Part shown: positions 24,862-33,949 of the stretch, in pieces
Position numbering within the stretch: the stretch's first letter is position 1
Layout: each line of letters starts with the position of its first letter
DNA from: Parapontixanthobacter sp963736595
Lineage (GTDB): Bacteria > Pseudomonadota > Alphaproteobacteria > Sphingomonadales > Sphingomonadaceae
DNA length: 64,000 bases
NCBI GenBank assembly: GCA_963736595.1
Contig: CAVTPG010000001.1
Coordinates: 1 to 64,000, forward strand
Direction: 5' to 3'
Position numbers and translations under genes: made by a program
Notes under the pieces: model-generated
Seen by the model: the letters and a program-made list of their open reading frames with translations, nothing else
The model's database searches: none
Told to the model about the DNA's origin: nothing

Positions 24862-25407
24862 ATGACTGCAAAAGCTGCCATCGCTCTTAGTTCTGATTCG
24901 CAAGACCTTACCGAAAGCGGCGCGGCGGCAAAGATCGTCGATCCTACAATTTGCGATGCCCTTGCCGTGGCGCGGGGGATCAAGCGCCTGTTTGCGCGCA
25001 ACGGTATCTGGTGCATCCCGGAAATGCCGCTGCGTAACAATCGCCGGGCTGATCTGATGGGGATTGACGACAAAGGGCGCGTCGTCATCGTCGAAATCAA
25101 AGTGCAGCGCGGCGATTTGATGGGCGATCATAAATGGCCCGATTACCTCGATCATTGCGACCGTTTCTATTGGGGAATTGCCCCGCATTTGGACCGCGCC
25201 GTGCTGGAAACCGACGGGTTTATGCCAGAACGCTGCGGCGTCATCGTCGGCGATGCTTATGATGCGGAGATCGTGCGTCCGGCCCCATCCAGCCCGCTGG
25301 CCGCCGCGCGGCGCAAAGTCGAAGTCGAGCGCCTTGCCCGCACGGCCATGCGCCGTTTGTGCTTTGCCGAAGACGATGAGTGCATGAAATGGGGCGCAGG
25401 CGAGTAA
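24862..25407 (+). CDS. mmcB: MmcB-family DNA repair protein
   Basis: 181 residues. The conserved block NRRADLMGIDDKGRVVIVEI, KVQRGDLMGDHKWPDYLDHC and DRFYWGIAPHL is characteristic of MmcB (PF06319), an alphaproteobacterial protein with a restriction-endonuclease-like core (Asp, then ExK in VEIKVQ). In Caulobacter MmcB is damage-induced and contributes to resistance to mitomycin C. The start ATG has no strong ribosome binding site. It is monocistronic here. Confidence 0.88.
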   Translation: MTAKAAIALSSDSQDLTESGAAAKIVDPTICDALAVARGIKRLFARNGIWCIPEMPLRNNRRADLMGIDDKGRVVIVEIKVQRGDLMGDHKWPDYLDHCDRFYWGIAPHLDRAVLETDGFMPERCGVIVGDAYDAEIVRPAPSSPLAAARRKVEVERLARTAMRRLCFAEDDECMKWGAGE

Positions 25408-25590
25408 TGCGCCGCCGCTAACGCATTGCTACAAAATCTGCGCAACACCCGCCGAACATCGCGCGGCGGCGAACCCCGACTTATACCGACGCAGCAAATC
25501 TGTTTCGCAGATGCAACGCCAAACGCCGCGTATGCAACAGTGGTGGGATTTTCATCGTAATGAAAGCCCCGGCGCGGTAGGAACGCTGCA

Positions 25591-26307
25591 ATGATCTGGG
25601 GTATTATCCTTTCCGCACTGGCCATGAGCGCCATCGTCGCCGTGCGCTATGGCGTCACCAGCGGGCTGTTTGCCTGGCTGACGGAGCGGCGTATGCCCGG
25701 ACGCCATGCCGCGCTGAAACCACAAGTGACGCGCGAAATCGGCTGGTCGCTGGCCTCGGCTTTGATTTACGGCATTCCGGCGGGCATCGTGGCGTGGGGC
25801 TGGCAAAATCTGGGCTGGACGCAAATTTATCAGGACTGGACCGTTTTCCCGTGGTGGTATGCGCCGCTGTCGCTCGTCGCTTATCTGTTCCTCCACGATA
25901 CATGGTTTTACTGGACGCACCGCGCGATGCACGATCCGCGCCTGTTCAAGCGGATGCACGCGGTTCACCATGCCAGCCGACCGCCGACGGCCTGGGCTGC
26001 GATGAGCTTTCATCCTTCGGAAGCGGTCACCGGAGCGATCATCATTCCGCTGCTGGTGTTTCTTATCCCGATCCATATCGGCGTGCTGGGCATCGTGTTG
26101 CTGGTCATGACGATCATGGGCGTGACCAATCACATGGGCTGGGAAATGTTTCCCAAGCGACTGGTTCATTCCACGTTCGGCGGATGGCTGATAACTGCCA
26201 GCCATCATCAACGGCACCATGAACACTATCTTTGCAATTACGGCTTATACTTCCGGTTCTGGGATCGCTTATGCGGAACGGACAAGGGGCTGTCCGGCAA
26301 TATTTAA
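25591..26307 (+). CDS. Sterol desaturase/fatty acid hydroxylase family protein
   Basis: 238 residues, four or five membrane segments and the three histidine boxes of membrane di-iron oxygenases: HDTWFYWTHRAMHD, HAVHHASR and HHQRHHEH. The family hydroxylates or desaturates lipids such as sterols, fatty acids or carotenoids at the membrane; the substrate is not evident. AGGAA precedes the ATG. A DUF2141 gene follows by 17 bases, probably in the same transcript, an association that recurs in other bacteria as far as I recall. Confidence 0.9.
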   Translation: MIWGIILSALAMSAIVAVRYGVTSGLFAWLTERRMPGRHAALKPQVTREIGWSLASALIYGIPAGIVAWGWQNLGWTQIYQDWTVFPWWYAPLSLVAYLFLHDTWFYWTHRAMHDPRLFKRMHAVHHASRPPTAWAAMSFHPSEAVTGAIIIPLLVFLIPIHIGVLGIVLLVMTIMGVTNHMGWEMFPKRLVHSTFGGWLITASHHQRHHEHYLCNYGLYFRFWDRLCGTDKGLSGNI

Positions 26308-26324
26308 GGACGGAGTGAATTTGA

Positions 26325-26780
26325 ATGGCTAAGAAATTGGCTTTGACGCTGGCGCTGGCCGCCACTTCGCTGACCTTGCTGTCGGCGGCGACTGCGCCTG
26401 TCACGCCGAGCGGTGTGCACGTATCGATCACCGATCTGCGCTCTGACAAAGGCGTGGTGCGGGCGTGTCTGACGGCAAGGCCAGCGGCGTTCCCAAAATG
26501 TAGCAAAGACCCCAATTCGCTGAAAATGGTCGTCGAAGCTGATGGCGACGCGAATTTCTGGTTCAAGGATGTCGCGCCGGGACGCTATGCCATCGCCGTG
26601 CTGCATGATGAAAATGGCAACGGTAAAGCAGACCGCGCAATCACGATGATCCCGAAAGAGGGCTTTGGTTTTTCACGCGATGCCAAGGTGCGCTTTGGCC
26701 CGCCGAAATTCGACGAAGCGGCATTCGATGTGGCCAAGGGCGCGCAGGAAATGCCGATTCGGATGCGCTATATTCTGTAA
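26325..26780 (+). CDS. Exported DUF2141 protein
   Basis: 151 residues with a signal peptide (about residues 1-22). The domain shows VHVSITDLRSDKGVVRACLT, then FKDVAPGRYAIAVLHDENGN and KEGFGFSRDAKVRFGPPKFD, ending PIRMRYIL. Its DENGNGKAD loop may bind calcium. It is the second DUF2141 protein in the window and matches the family core more closely than the one at 21663. GGAGTG lies before the start. It is co-transcribed with the lipid hydroxylase gene, so a shared role at the membrane is plausible. Confidence 0.88.
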   Translation: MAKKLALTLALAATSLTLLSAATAPVTPSGVHVSITDLRSDKGVVRACLTARPAAFPKCSKDPNSLKMVVEADGDANFWFKDVAPGRYAIAVLHDENGNGKADRAITMIPKEGFGFSRDAKVRFGPPKFDEAAFDVAKGAQEMPIRMRYIL

Positions 26781-26825
26781 GTGAAGTCCGCTTTTGTTTG
26801 CGCGGGACGATTTCACCGCACCGAA

Positions 26826-26860
26826 TAAAAGCGCAGGGCCGATCGCTAAACCGGCCCCGC
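26826..26860. terminator. Terminator between convergent DUF2141 and DUF892 genes
   Basis: GCAGGGCCG (26833-26841) pairs with CGGCCCCGC (26852-26860), one mismatch, ten-base loop. Read on the minus strand the stem is followed by CGCTTTTATT, a good intrinsic terminator for the DUF892 gene. On the plus strand only CTTT follows. Confidence 0.6.
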
Positions 26861-26881
26861 CTTTAAGCATCTTACGTCAAA

Positions 26882-27394
26882 TCATTCCGAAGCGGTTTTC
26901 GGTGCTTTTGGATTGACTTTCGACGTGGCGAAATCGGTAAAGGCGCGGTCTCCTTCATAGCCATCATCCAGCAGTTTTTGCAGCATTTTCGAGCCTTTGT
27001 CGTCGCCCAATTCCTTGGCATAGGCGTTGGCCGTGCCGTAGCCCGAAATGGCGTAGTGGGTGATCCGCTGAAACTGCGCGATCGCGGCGGCATCGCGCAG
27101 GATTTCTTCTGAATAGTCGGAGTGGAGAACGTGCTTTTTCGCTTCTTCGCACAGCCCTTCCATGCCTTTGCAATGTTTGCCGGAGGCCTTTTCGTCATGC
27201 AGGCCGGCAATCTTTTCCAGCTCTTCATTGTTGGCTTCGATTTCCTTGACCGCTTGCTCGAACTTCTTTTGCAAATCCTTGTGCTCGATCTTGCGGCCGA
27301 ACATTCCGGTGGCTTCGGCGGCTTGTTTGTTGGCCGAATGGATGTCCTTGATTTCGTGGAGGTAGAGATCTTTCAGTGATTTCGTCTTCGACAT
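26882..27394 (-). CDS. DUF892 ferritin-like stress protein (YciF type)
   Basis: 170 residues of the YciE/YciF family (DUF892), four long helices forming a ferritin-like bundle: SLKDLYLHEIKDIHSANKQA at the start and DAAAIAQFQRITHYAISGYG in the second half, with Glu and His residues at metal-ligand positions (YLHE, ITHY). Members are induced by osmotic, stationary or general stress. A GGAAC-N16-CGCT sequence upstream resembles an EcfG general stress promoter. Protein-level assignment is firm; the biochemical role of the family is unclear. Confidence 0.9.
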   Translation of the reverse strand: MSKTKSLKDLYLHEIKDIHSANKQAAEATGMFGRKIEHKDLQKKFEQAVKEIEANNEELEKIAGLHDEKASGKHCKGMEGLCEEAKKHVLHSDYSEEILRDAAAIAQFQRITHYAISGYGTANAYAKELGDDKGSKMLQKLLDDGYEGDRAFTDFATSKVNPKAPKTASE

Positions 27395-27449
27395 AATGAG
27401 TGCCTTTCAAATGCGTGGGCGCAACGCCGCGCCGACTTCTGCTTAGAAT

Positions 27450-27474
27450 AGCGGATGGCACGAGTTGGAGTTCC
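27450..27474 (-). promoter_or_regulatory. Possible EcfG-type stress promoter of the DUF892 gene
   Basis: Reading the minus strand, GGAAC (27474-27470) is followed after 16 bases by CGCT (27453-27450). The alphaproteobacterial EcfG consensus is GGAAC-N16/17-CGTT, so the -10 matches at three of four positions. It lies about 55 bases before the start codon. Confidence 0.35.
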
Positions 27475-27632
27475 CGACGGTCAATCCGGGCATGACGAGG
27501 CCAAACCGGGGTGAAGCGCGGCCAAACAGGCTGTCATAAAATGGGTCCAAATAAACAGCATGATTAAGAATATGTTTACCATGCTCTTGCACAACGTCTC
27601 TCAAGCACACGATTTTTGGGGGCATCAGCCAC

Positions 27633-29588
27633 ATGGATACGCTTCGCGGCCAATTCGACAATGACGATCTGCTTCGGGATTTACCGGACGAACTAATATC
27701 GGATTTGCAGGATGAAGGCCTGCTCGGGGACGATTTCGCCGAAGCGCCGCCGTCGCCCGTCGGTCAGGACGAGCGCCGGATGCAGGTGCGCGCCTATAAT
27801 CATTGGGCTGGATTGCTGGGCGATCACAGCTTTCCCGCGATCGAAGACTTAGACCCCAACAATCTGGAAGATTTCGGCCCTTATAGCGTGCTGCTGGATT
27901 TCACCGCCGGTATCGAGAATCCTGGCGTACAGTATCTGGGCGCAAAGCTGGCTGAGGAATGCGGCACGGATGTCGCCATCAAAAACCTTGAAGACGTGCC
28001 AAGCCTGTCGCTGCTCAGCCGGATTACCGACCATTATATGCAGATAATGGCCAATCAGGCCCCGATCGGCTTCGAAGCGGAATTCGTCAATCAACGCGAT
28101 GCGACCGTGATGTATCGCGGCATTTTGCTGCCCTATTCCAGCGACGATGAAACCATCGATTTCATCTATGGCGTCATCAACTGGAAAGAAATGGCGGACG
28201 ATGAAACAGCAGATGAATTGCTGCTGGAAATCGGTCAGGCGCTGGGCGTCGATGATGGCGATGACAGCGACGATTCCGATGATGAGGAAGTGCTCGACCT
28301 TGGCTTGATCGGGGTCGTAACTGGCGATCACAATCACAATCACGAGGACGGCGACGGCGCCGAGAGCGGCCTTGCAATGCCGGAGCCGGCCTTTGGTCAT
28401 GCCCTTAACAATGCCTCACACGACAATGCCTCACATGACGAGGCTTCCGAATTCGATGACAGCGATCTGGAAGTGGGCGATGATATTGACGGCCACGAGC
28501 GCGATGGCAGCGACGAAACTACCGTATTCGTGCAGCCTGACTTCGGTGATGACGATGTCGATGAAGATGGCGAGGAAATCATTGCCAACGACGACGCTCT
28601 GCCCAGCTTGATGGGGATCAGCATCGACAAAGCCGCAGGCGAAGGCAAAGTCGCGATCAGCTTCTCCGACCCAGCACCCGCAGATTATGGCGATGCGCAA
28701 GATAGCGACGCCGCTGATGAAGTGGTTGCCGATACGCCATCCGACTTCAACACATTTTACAATGATACAGCCTATAGCGAGTCAGCCAATGACAGTGCGG
28801 ACAGCGCGGATAGTGCCTCATCGGAATTGCCTGATCTGCTGACTTCGGCAGACAATGAGCCACGCGAATATACTGAAGCTGGCCCAGAATTTGGCGCAAG
28901 TTACGATGACGTGCCGCCCGCAGGATTTGCCCCAGAAGAAGTCCCTGTTCCGGCAATGACCGAAGCAGCGGATGACGCAGAACCCGAAGGCCTGCACGAA
29001 TGCCTCGCCGTGGCGCGCGAAGTGGCTTACACCGCCCGCAACAGCGAAGATCGCAGTCGCGCCGCGCTGTATGACGCGGTCAGCCGCGCTTATGATGTCT
29101 CGATCGAAGCGTCTCAGGCCCCGGAAGAATTTGCCGAATTGCTCGAAGATAACGGCATGAGCGTGCAAGATCGCGCGCCGATGACGCCGGTGGTTAAGCT
29201 GGTATTCGGCGCAGATTACGACAAAACGCGCATCACCGAATATGCAACCGTTCTGGCCCACGCCAGCCGCGTCGGCGTCGAGCGGGGCGGATTGACCGAC
29301 CTCTTGGCCGGCACTGATGGCGGCCTCAAGCAAATCGTCAAGACCGAGCGCAAATTGCGCCGCGAAGAAAAAGGCGAAACGGTGGTGGAGCGGACCGAAC
29401 CGCGCGCCGCAATCGCCAATAAACTGCGCGCGATGCCACCGCAATCGCTGGCCGATTTGCCGATCGACGGTGCGGAATTCGCGCTGGTCTTGGTGCGCCG
29501 GACCGAAGAAGGCGAGCTGGTCGTTCTGGGCGAAGTGCCGCAGGATGTCCCGCTGGTCGAACGCGCCGCGCGCAAACTCATCGGATAA
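27633..29588 (+). CDS. Large acidic protein with N-terminal PAS-like domain
   Basis: 651 residues. Residues 45-190 resemble a divergent PAS domain (PAS_5 type): VRAYNHWAGLLGDHSFPAIE, ITDHYMQIMANQAPIGFEAE, RGILLPYSSDDETIDFIYGV. Residues 200-440 are extremely acidic and low in complexity (runs such as DDGDDSDDSDDEEVLDLG) and are probably disordered. The last 190 residues are a more ordinary helical domain (LHECLAVAREVAYTARNSED) ending LVVLGEVPQDVPLVERAARK. No catalytic domain is recognisable. The layout suggests a cytosolic sensor or scaffold. An App1-like phosphatase gene follows closely. Confidence 0.8.
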   Translation: MDTLRGQFDNDDLLRDLPDELISDLQDEGLLGDDFAEAPPSPVGQDERRMQVRAYNHWAGLLGDHSFPAIEDLDPNNLEDFGPYSVLLDFTAGIENPGVQYLGAKLAEECGTDVAIKNLEDVPSLSLLSRITDHYMQIMANQAPIGFEAEFVNQRDATVMYRGILLPYSSDDETIDFIYGVINWKEMADDETADELLLEIGQALGVDDGDDSDDSDDEEVLDLGLIGVVTGDHNHNHEDGDGAESGLAMPEPAFGHALNNASHDNASHDEASEFDDSDLEVGDDIDGHERDGSDETTVFVQPDFGDDDVDEDGEEIIANDDALPSLMGISIDKAAGEGKVAISFSDPAPADYGDAQDSDAADEVVADTPSDFNTFYNDTAYSESANDSADSADSASSELPDLLTSADNEPREYTEAGPEFGASYDDVPPAGFAPEEVPVPAMTEAADDAEPEGLHECLAVAREVAYTARNSEDRSRAALYDAVSRAYDVSIEASQAPEEFAELLEDNGMSVQDRAPMTPVVKLVFGADYDKTRITEYATVLAHASRVGVERGGLTDLLAGTDGGLKQIVKTERKLRREEKGETVVERTEPRAAIANKLRAMPPQSLADLPIDGAEFALVLVRRTEEGELVVLGEVPQDVPLVERAARKLIG

Positions 29589-29659
29589 GTACAGCCAATC
29601 GGGCCAATCCGGCGCCCAAGAATTTGCCATCATGCGCGCCCGCTTGTAGCGCGCACGTC

Positions 29660-30841
29660 ATGGAATTTTTTCTGGGCGATCCCGTTCGCGTTCAACCCTA
29701 TTTCGGCTATCGCAATACCGGGCGGCTGCGCATTTCGGTGCGCGCTTTGCGGCAAAAACGTCGCAGCTTCGTCAAGTCCGGGCGGTGGCAGGCCATGCGC
29801 ACCATGCTGTCGCAATTTGCCTCCCGCGAAGCGATGGAATTGCCGGTCACGCTGGAGCTGGATCATGGCGGCACAGTCACTCGGCACAGCGGAGTAACCG
29901 ACAAGGAAGGCTTCATCCATTTCGATGTGGCGCTCGATCCGATCGCGCCTTTGCCTGACCAGACTTGCTGGGAATCGGTGGTGCTGCGCTGGTCCAATCG
30001 TGAGGGTGAGCAGGAGGCGACGGGTCAAGTGCTGGTCCCCGGCAAACACGCCAAACTGGGCGTTATATCCGACATCGACGACACGATTATCGAGACCGGC
30101 ATCACCGGAAATCTGCGGGCCGTGGCAAAGAATTGGCGGCGGGTGCTGGCGCAAATGCCGGACGAGCGCCTGCTGGTTCCGGGCGCGGACATCTTCTATC
30201 AAGCGATGGGCGGCGGTGATATTCTGCCCGTGGGAACCGCTCATGCTGGTGAACGGCACAGCGCCACGAAAAACCCGTTTTTCTATGTCTCCTCAAGCCC
30301 CTGGAACCTGTTTTCCTACCTCGTTGCATTCCAGAAAGGGCGCGGATTACCGCTCGGCCCGATTGCTTTGCGCGACTGGGGTTTAAACTCTGCAACCTTC
30401 GGATCATCCAGCCACGGCGCGCACAAGCTGGCCGCGATGGACACGATCCTCGGCACTTTTCCCGATATGCAATTCGCGCTGATGGGCGATGATACGCAAG
30501 GCGATCTGGTGGCGTTCGGCAAGATGGTCGCGAGCCATCCGGGCCGCATTCGTGCGGTTCTGATCCGGAAGGCAGGCGAGGCAATGAGCCCGGAAGAACT
30601 GGAAGCCAAGGCCATCATCCGCGCAGCCGATGTGCCATTATGGCTTGGCGATGATTACAGCACGGGCCATGCTTTTCTCGAAGAAATCGGCTTGGCTGGC
30701 GATGCACAGGCCGAGGAACTGGCCAAAACCATCGAGACCAAAGGGCAGGCTTCGCCAGCGATTGCGGGACTGGAAACCAGCGCGCAAAAAGTGGCCACAA
30801 GCGCACCTAACGGGTCCACAAGACCACCGAGCGAGGGATAA
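29660..30841 (+). CDS. App1-family phosphatidate phosphatase-like protein (DUF2183)
   Basis: 393 residues from MEFFLGDPVRVQPYFGYRN; a TTG-initiated form 36 bases upstream is less likely. The core has the haloacid dehalogenase-like motif GVISDIDDTIIETG (DxDxT), FFYVSSSPWNLFSYL (second HAD motif) and FALMGDDTQGDL (acidic motif), as in the DUF2183/App1 family, whose yeast member is a phosphatidate phosphatase. The N-terminal 130 residues form a beta-sandwich with HSGVTDKEGFIHFDV. It is followed three bases later by an alpha/beta hydrolase gene, suggesting lipid turnover at the membrane. Confidence 0.87.
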   Translation: MEFFLGDPVRVQPYFGYRNTGRLRISVRALRQKRRSFVKSGRWQAMRTMLSQFASREAMELPVTLELDHGGTVTRHSGVTDKEGFIHFDVALDPIAPLPDQTCWESVVLRWSNREGEQEATGQVLVPGKHAKLGVISDIDDTIIETGITGNLRAVAKNWRRVLAQMPDERLLVPGADIFYQAMGGGDILPVGTAHAGERHSATKNPFFYVSSSPWNLFSYLVAFQKGRGLPLGPIALRDWGLNSATFGSSSHGAHKLAAMDTILGTFPDMQFALMGDDTQGDLVAFGKMVASHPGRIRAVLIRKAGEAMSPEELEAKAIIRAADVPLWLGDDYSTGHAFLEEIGLAGDAQAEELAKTIETKGQASPAIAGLETSAQKVATSAPNGSTRPPSEG

Positions 30842-30843
30842 TC

Positions 30844-31800
30844 GTGAGCAAGAGTACCAAACGCATTATGTGGATCATCGGAATTATCGCCGCCATCATT
30901 CTGGCCGCATTTCTCGCTTTGCAAATTGCCATCGCGCGCAATGGGCCAGCGGTCTTGAACACCGCCGATCGGCTGATGGGAGGCGACCGGAATGTGGAGC
31001 GAGTGGCTTATGCCAGTCTGGGCGAATCGCCCGAGCAATCCATCGCCGTCTATCGCGACCCCGCCGTCACCAAGCCTTTGCCGGTCATCCTGTTCATACA
31101 CGGCGGCGGCTGGCACGAAGGCAGTCCCGACGATTACACTTTTGCCGCGCGCGGACTGGTGCCGGAAGGCTTCGTCGTGGGCTTGGTCGGATACCGCCTT
31201 TATCCCGACAGCCGCTTCCCCGATATGCTGGAGGACACTGCCGATGCCGTGGAGTGGGCCGTGCAGAACATCGCCAAATATGGCGGCGATCCCGATTCGA
31301 TTTACATCGCGGGCCACTCCGCCGGAGCGTATAATGCGGTGATGGCCGCCGTCGATCCGCAATGGCTGGGCCGCAAGGGTTTAGCCCCGGACACGATCAA
31401 AGGCGCGATCGGCTTGGCCGGACCCTATGATTTCTATCCATTCGACAGCGATTCCACCGTGAACAGCTTTGGCGATGCTGCCGATCCGCAAACAACGCAG
31501 CCGGTCAATTTCATCGACCGCGATGCACCGCCCCTGTTGCTGATGACGGGCGAGCAGGACACCTCGGTAAAGCCGCGCAACACGCGCATCATGGCGGAGA
31601 AAGTGCGCGAAGCAGGCGGGCGCGTCACCACCGCATTCTATGACGATATGGATCATGCGCGGATCGTCGTCGTGCTGGCCAGCCCGTTTCGCAAGGATCG
31701 CCGCGTCATCGATGACATCACCGCCTTTATCGCCGAAACGCAAAGCGCCGCGAAAGCCGCCCCGCGAGTAGAACCGGAAACCCGCCCGAACGCGCAATAA
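30844..31800 (+). CDS. Membrane-anchored alpha/beta hydrolase (esterase/lipase)
   Basis: 318 residues from a GTG start with GAGGGA just before it. One N-terminal membrane helix (IMWIIGIIAAIILAAFLALQ) anchors the protein with the catalytic domain probably in the periplasm. The oxyanion hole motif is FIHGGGWHEGS, the nucleophile elbow is AGHSAGAY, the acid lies in GEQDTSVK and the histidine in DMDHARI, giving the hormone-sensitive-lipase/BD-FAE pattern of carboxylesterases. It probably shares a transcript with the App1-like gene. Confidence 0.9.
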   Translation: MSKSTKRIMWIIGIIAAIILAAFLALQIAIARNGPAVLNTADRLMGGDRNVERVAYASLGESPEQSIAVYRDPAVTKPLPVILFIHGGGWHEGSPDDYTFAARGLVPEGFVVGLVGYRLYPDSRFPDMLEDTADAVEWAVQNIAKYGGDPDSIYIAGHSAGAYNAVMAAVDPQWLGRKGLAPDTIKGAIGLAGPYDFYPFDSDSTVNSFGDAADPQTTQPVNFIDRDAPPLLLMTGEQDTSVKPRNTRIMAEKVREAGGRVTTAFYDDMDHARIVVVLASPFRKDRRVIDDITAFIAETQSAAKAAPRVEPETRPNAQ

Positions 31801-31841
31801 CTTCAGTTCCGGTTCAGGCAAAAACCCGCTACTCTGCGCTT

Positions 31842-33224
31842 ATGCCTCATCCATCGGTCCGCTTCCCCGTCATATTGCTCGCGCGCATGGCCGCGTTCAT
31901 CGCCATTTTCGCATGGAGCGCGCAGCCGGTGCTGGCGCAATCCATCCTGCGCGATGCCGAGACGGAGCAATTGCTCAATGACATGGCCGCACCTCTGGTC
32001 GAAGCGGCCGGGCTGGAGCCGGGCAATGTCGATATCGTCCTCATCAACGACCCCTCGATCAACGCATTCGTCGCGGGCGGTCAGGCGATCTACATCCATA
32101 GCGGGCTGATCGATGCCGCCGATACGGCGAACGAAGTGCAGGGCGTGATCGCGCACGAGCTGGGCCATATTACCGGCGGGCATATCAACCGCTTCAGCGA
32201 GGGCGTGGGCAATGCGACCAACATTACGCTGCTATCGTTTTTGCTGGGCGCTGCCGCAGTGGCGGCGGGTGGCGGCGGTGAAGCCGTGTCCGGCATTCTG
32301 GCCGCAGGACAGCGCGCCGCGATGGGCAGTTTCCTAGCGTTCAGCCGCGTTCAGGAAGCCAGCGCCGATGCGGCGGGCGTGGAATATCTTTCCAAAGCGG
32401 GGCTGTCGGGACGCGGTTCGCTGTCATTTTTTGGCAAGCTGCAAAATCAGGAATTTCGCCGCGGTATCCCGCGCAATGCCGAAACCGAATTTGTCCGCAC
32501 GCACCCCTTGTCGAGCCAGCGGATTTCCCGACTGCGCGAGGATTACACGCGCGATCCGGCTTGGGACGCACCCGATGACGTTGTCATTCAAACGCGGTTT
32601 GAGCGCGTAAAGGCGAAGCTGTCGGGCTATCTCTCGACGCCCGAACGCACTTTGCTCGACTACCCCGAAACCGATCAAAGCGTGGCTGCGCGCTATGCCC
32701 GCGCATATGCCTATCACAAGAATGCGTTGATGGATCAGGCGCTCGCCGAAACTGCGTCGCTGATCGAATCCGATCCCAGCGATCCGTTTTTTCTGGAGTT
32801 GAAAGGTCAGGTTCTGCTGGAATCGGGTCGCCCGGATCAGGCACTGGCCCCGTTGCGCAAGGCGACCGAATTGACCGGCAATCATCCGCTGATCGGCTCG
32901 ATTTTCGGCCATGCGCTGATCGCGACGGAAAATCGCGAGAATTTCGAAGAGGCCGAGCGGGTTTTGCGCGCTGCGGTTGGCCGTGACCGGATGAACCCGT
33001 TTGCCTGGTATCAGCTTGGCATTGTCTATGCCGCTCGCGGGGACGAACCGCGCGCCTTGTTGGCAAGCGCGGAACAGCAAGTTTTGCGGCGCGATTATAT
33101 GTCCGCATTGCGCAGTGCACAGGGCGCAGAAGCACGATTGCCGATTGAAACGCCGGACTGGCTTCGCGCGCAGGATATCGTCATGCAGGCGCGGGCCGAA
33201 CTGGAACGTCTGCGCGATCGCTGA
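31842..33224 (+). CDS. M48 metalloprotease with TPR repeats (BepA/YfgC type)
   Basis: 460 residues. A signal peptide (to about residue 32, PVLAQ) precedes a zinc protease domain with HELGH (His105, Glu106, His109) and the third ligand region QEASADAAGVEYL. Helical tetratricopeptide-like repeats fill the C-terminal half (ALAPLRKATELTGNHPLIGS, PFAWYQLGIVYAARGDEP). Relatives such as BepA act in the periplasm on outer-membrane protein assembly and quality control. The next genes encode a DsbA-like protein and another M48 protein, forming an envelope proteostasis group. Confidence 0.93.
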   Translation: MPHPSVRFPVILLARMAAFIAIFAWSAQPVLAQSILRDAETEQLLNDMAAPLVEAAGLEPGNVDIVLINDPSINAFVAGGQAIYIHSGLIDAADTANEVQGVIAHELGHITGGHINRFSEGVGNATNITLLSFLLGAAAVAAGGGGEAVSGILAAGQRAAMGSFLAFSRVQEASADAAGVEYLSKAGLSGRGSLSFFGKLQNQEFRRGIPRNAETEFVRTHPLSSQRISRLREDYTRDPAWDAPDDVVIQTRFERVKAKLSGYLSTPERTLLDYPETDQSVAARYARAYAYHKNALMDQALAETASLIESDPSDPFFLELKGQVLLESGRPDQALAPLRKATELTGNHPLIGSIFGHALIATENRENFEEAERVLRAAVGRDRMNPFAWYQLGIVYAARGDEPRALLASAEQQVLRRDYMSALRSAQGAEARLPIETPDWLRAQDIVMQARAELERLRDR

Positions 33225-33256
33225 TCCTCGGATTTAAAGGGAATTACACCACAATC

Positions 33257-33949
33257 ATGCGGCAATATCTTATCATGACAGTGATCGCCTTGCTGGCCGG
33301 ATTTGCCGGAGCCGCAGCGTGGTCGCTTAGCGGGCTGAGCCACACGAACACCCGCGAATACCTTGTCGCAAACCCTGACATTCTGCCGGAAATGGCCGAT
33401 GCTTACCAAGCCTCGCAAATGGCCGAGCGGCTGGGCGCAGTCGAAGAGCAGGTGACGACGCCGTTTGCAGGCGCAGTGCTGGGCAACCCCGAAGGCAGCA
33501 AAACACTGGTGAAATTCACCGACTATGCGTGTGGTTTTTGCAAATCGAGCATTCCCGATATCGACCGGCTGATTGCGGAAGATCCGGAGTTGCGGGTGGT
33601 CGTGCGCGAATATCCGATCTTCGAAGGCAGCGATCTGGCCGGACGCATGGCCTTGGCCGCAGCACGACAAGGCAAATACAGCGAGTTTTACCACGCGATG
33701 TTCGATGCCGGATCGACCGATAACGCCGCCATTCAATCGGCAGCGCTCGCGGCGGGCCTCGACATGGAGCAGGCGCAAGTCTTTGCCGCATCCGATGAAG
33801 CTGCCAGCGAATTGGCGCAAAACATCGGCTACGCTCGCGATCTGGGTTTTGGCGGAACGCCAAGCTGGGTCGTCAACGGCCAAGCGTTCGAGGGCGCAGT
33901 CGGCTATGACAAGCTGAAAGCAGCGGTCGATAGCCCGCGCGACAGCTGA
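33257..33949 (+). CDS. DsbA-family thiol:disulfide protein
   Basis: 230 residues. An N-terminal membrane helix or signal (YLIMTVIALLAGFAGAAAW), then a thioredoxin fold with a helical insertion. The active site is ACGFC (Cys92, Cys95), and the conserved cis-proline loop is GGTPSWVV. It resembles the Com1/ScsC-like DsbA branch, which oxidises or isomerises disulfides in periplasmic proteins. It overlaps the following M48-PDZ gene by one base (TGATG) and follows another M48 gene by 32 bases. Confidence 0.93.
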   Translation: MRQYLIMTVIALLAGFAGAAAWSLSGLSHTNTREYLVANPDILPEMADAYQASQMAERLGAVEEQVTTPFAGAVLGNPEGSKTLVKFTDYACGFCKSSIPDIDRLIAEDPELRVVVREYPIFEGSDLAGRMALAAARQGKYSEFYHAMFDAGSTDNAAIQSAALAAGLDMEQAQVFAASDEAASELAQNIGYARDLGFGGTPSWVVNGQAFEGAVGYDKLKAAVDSPRDS

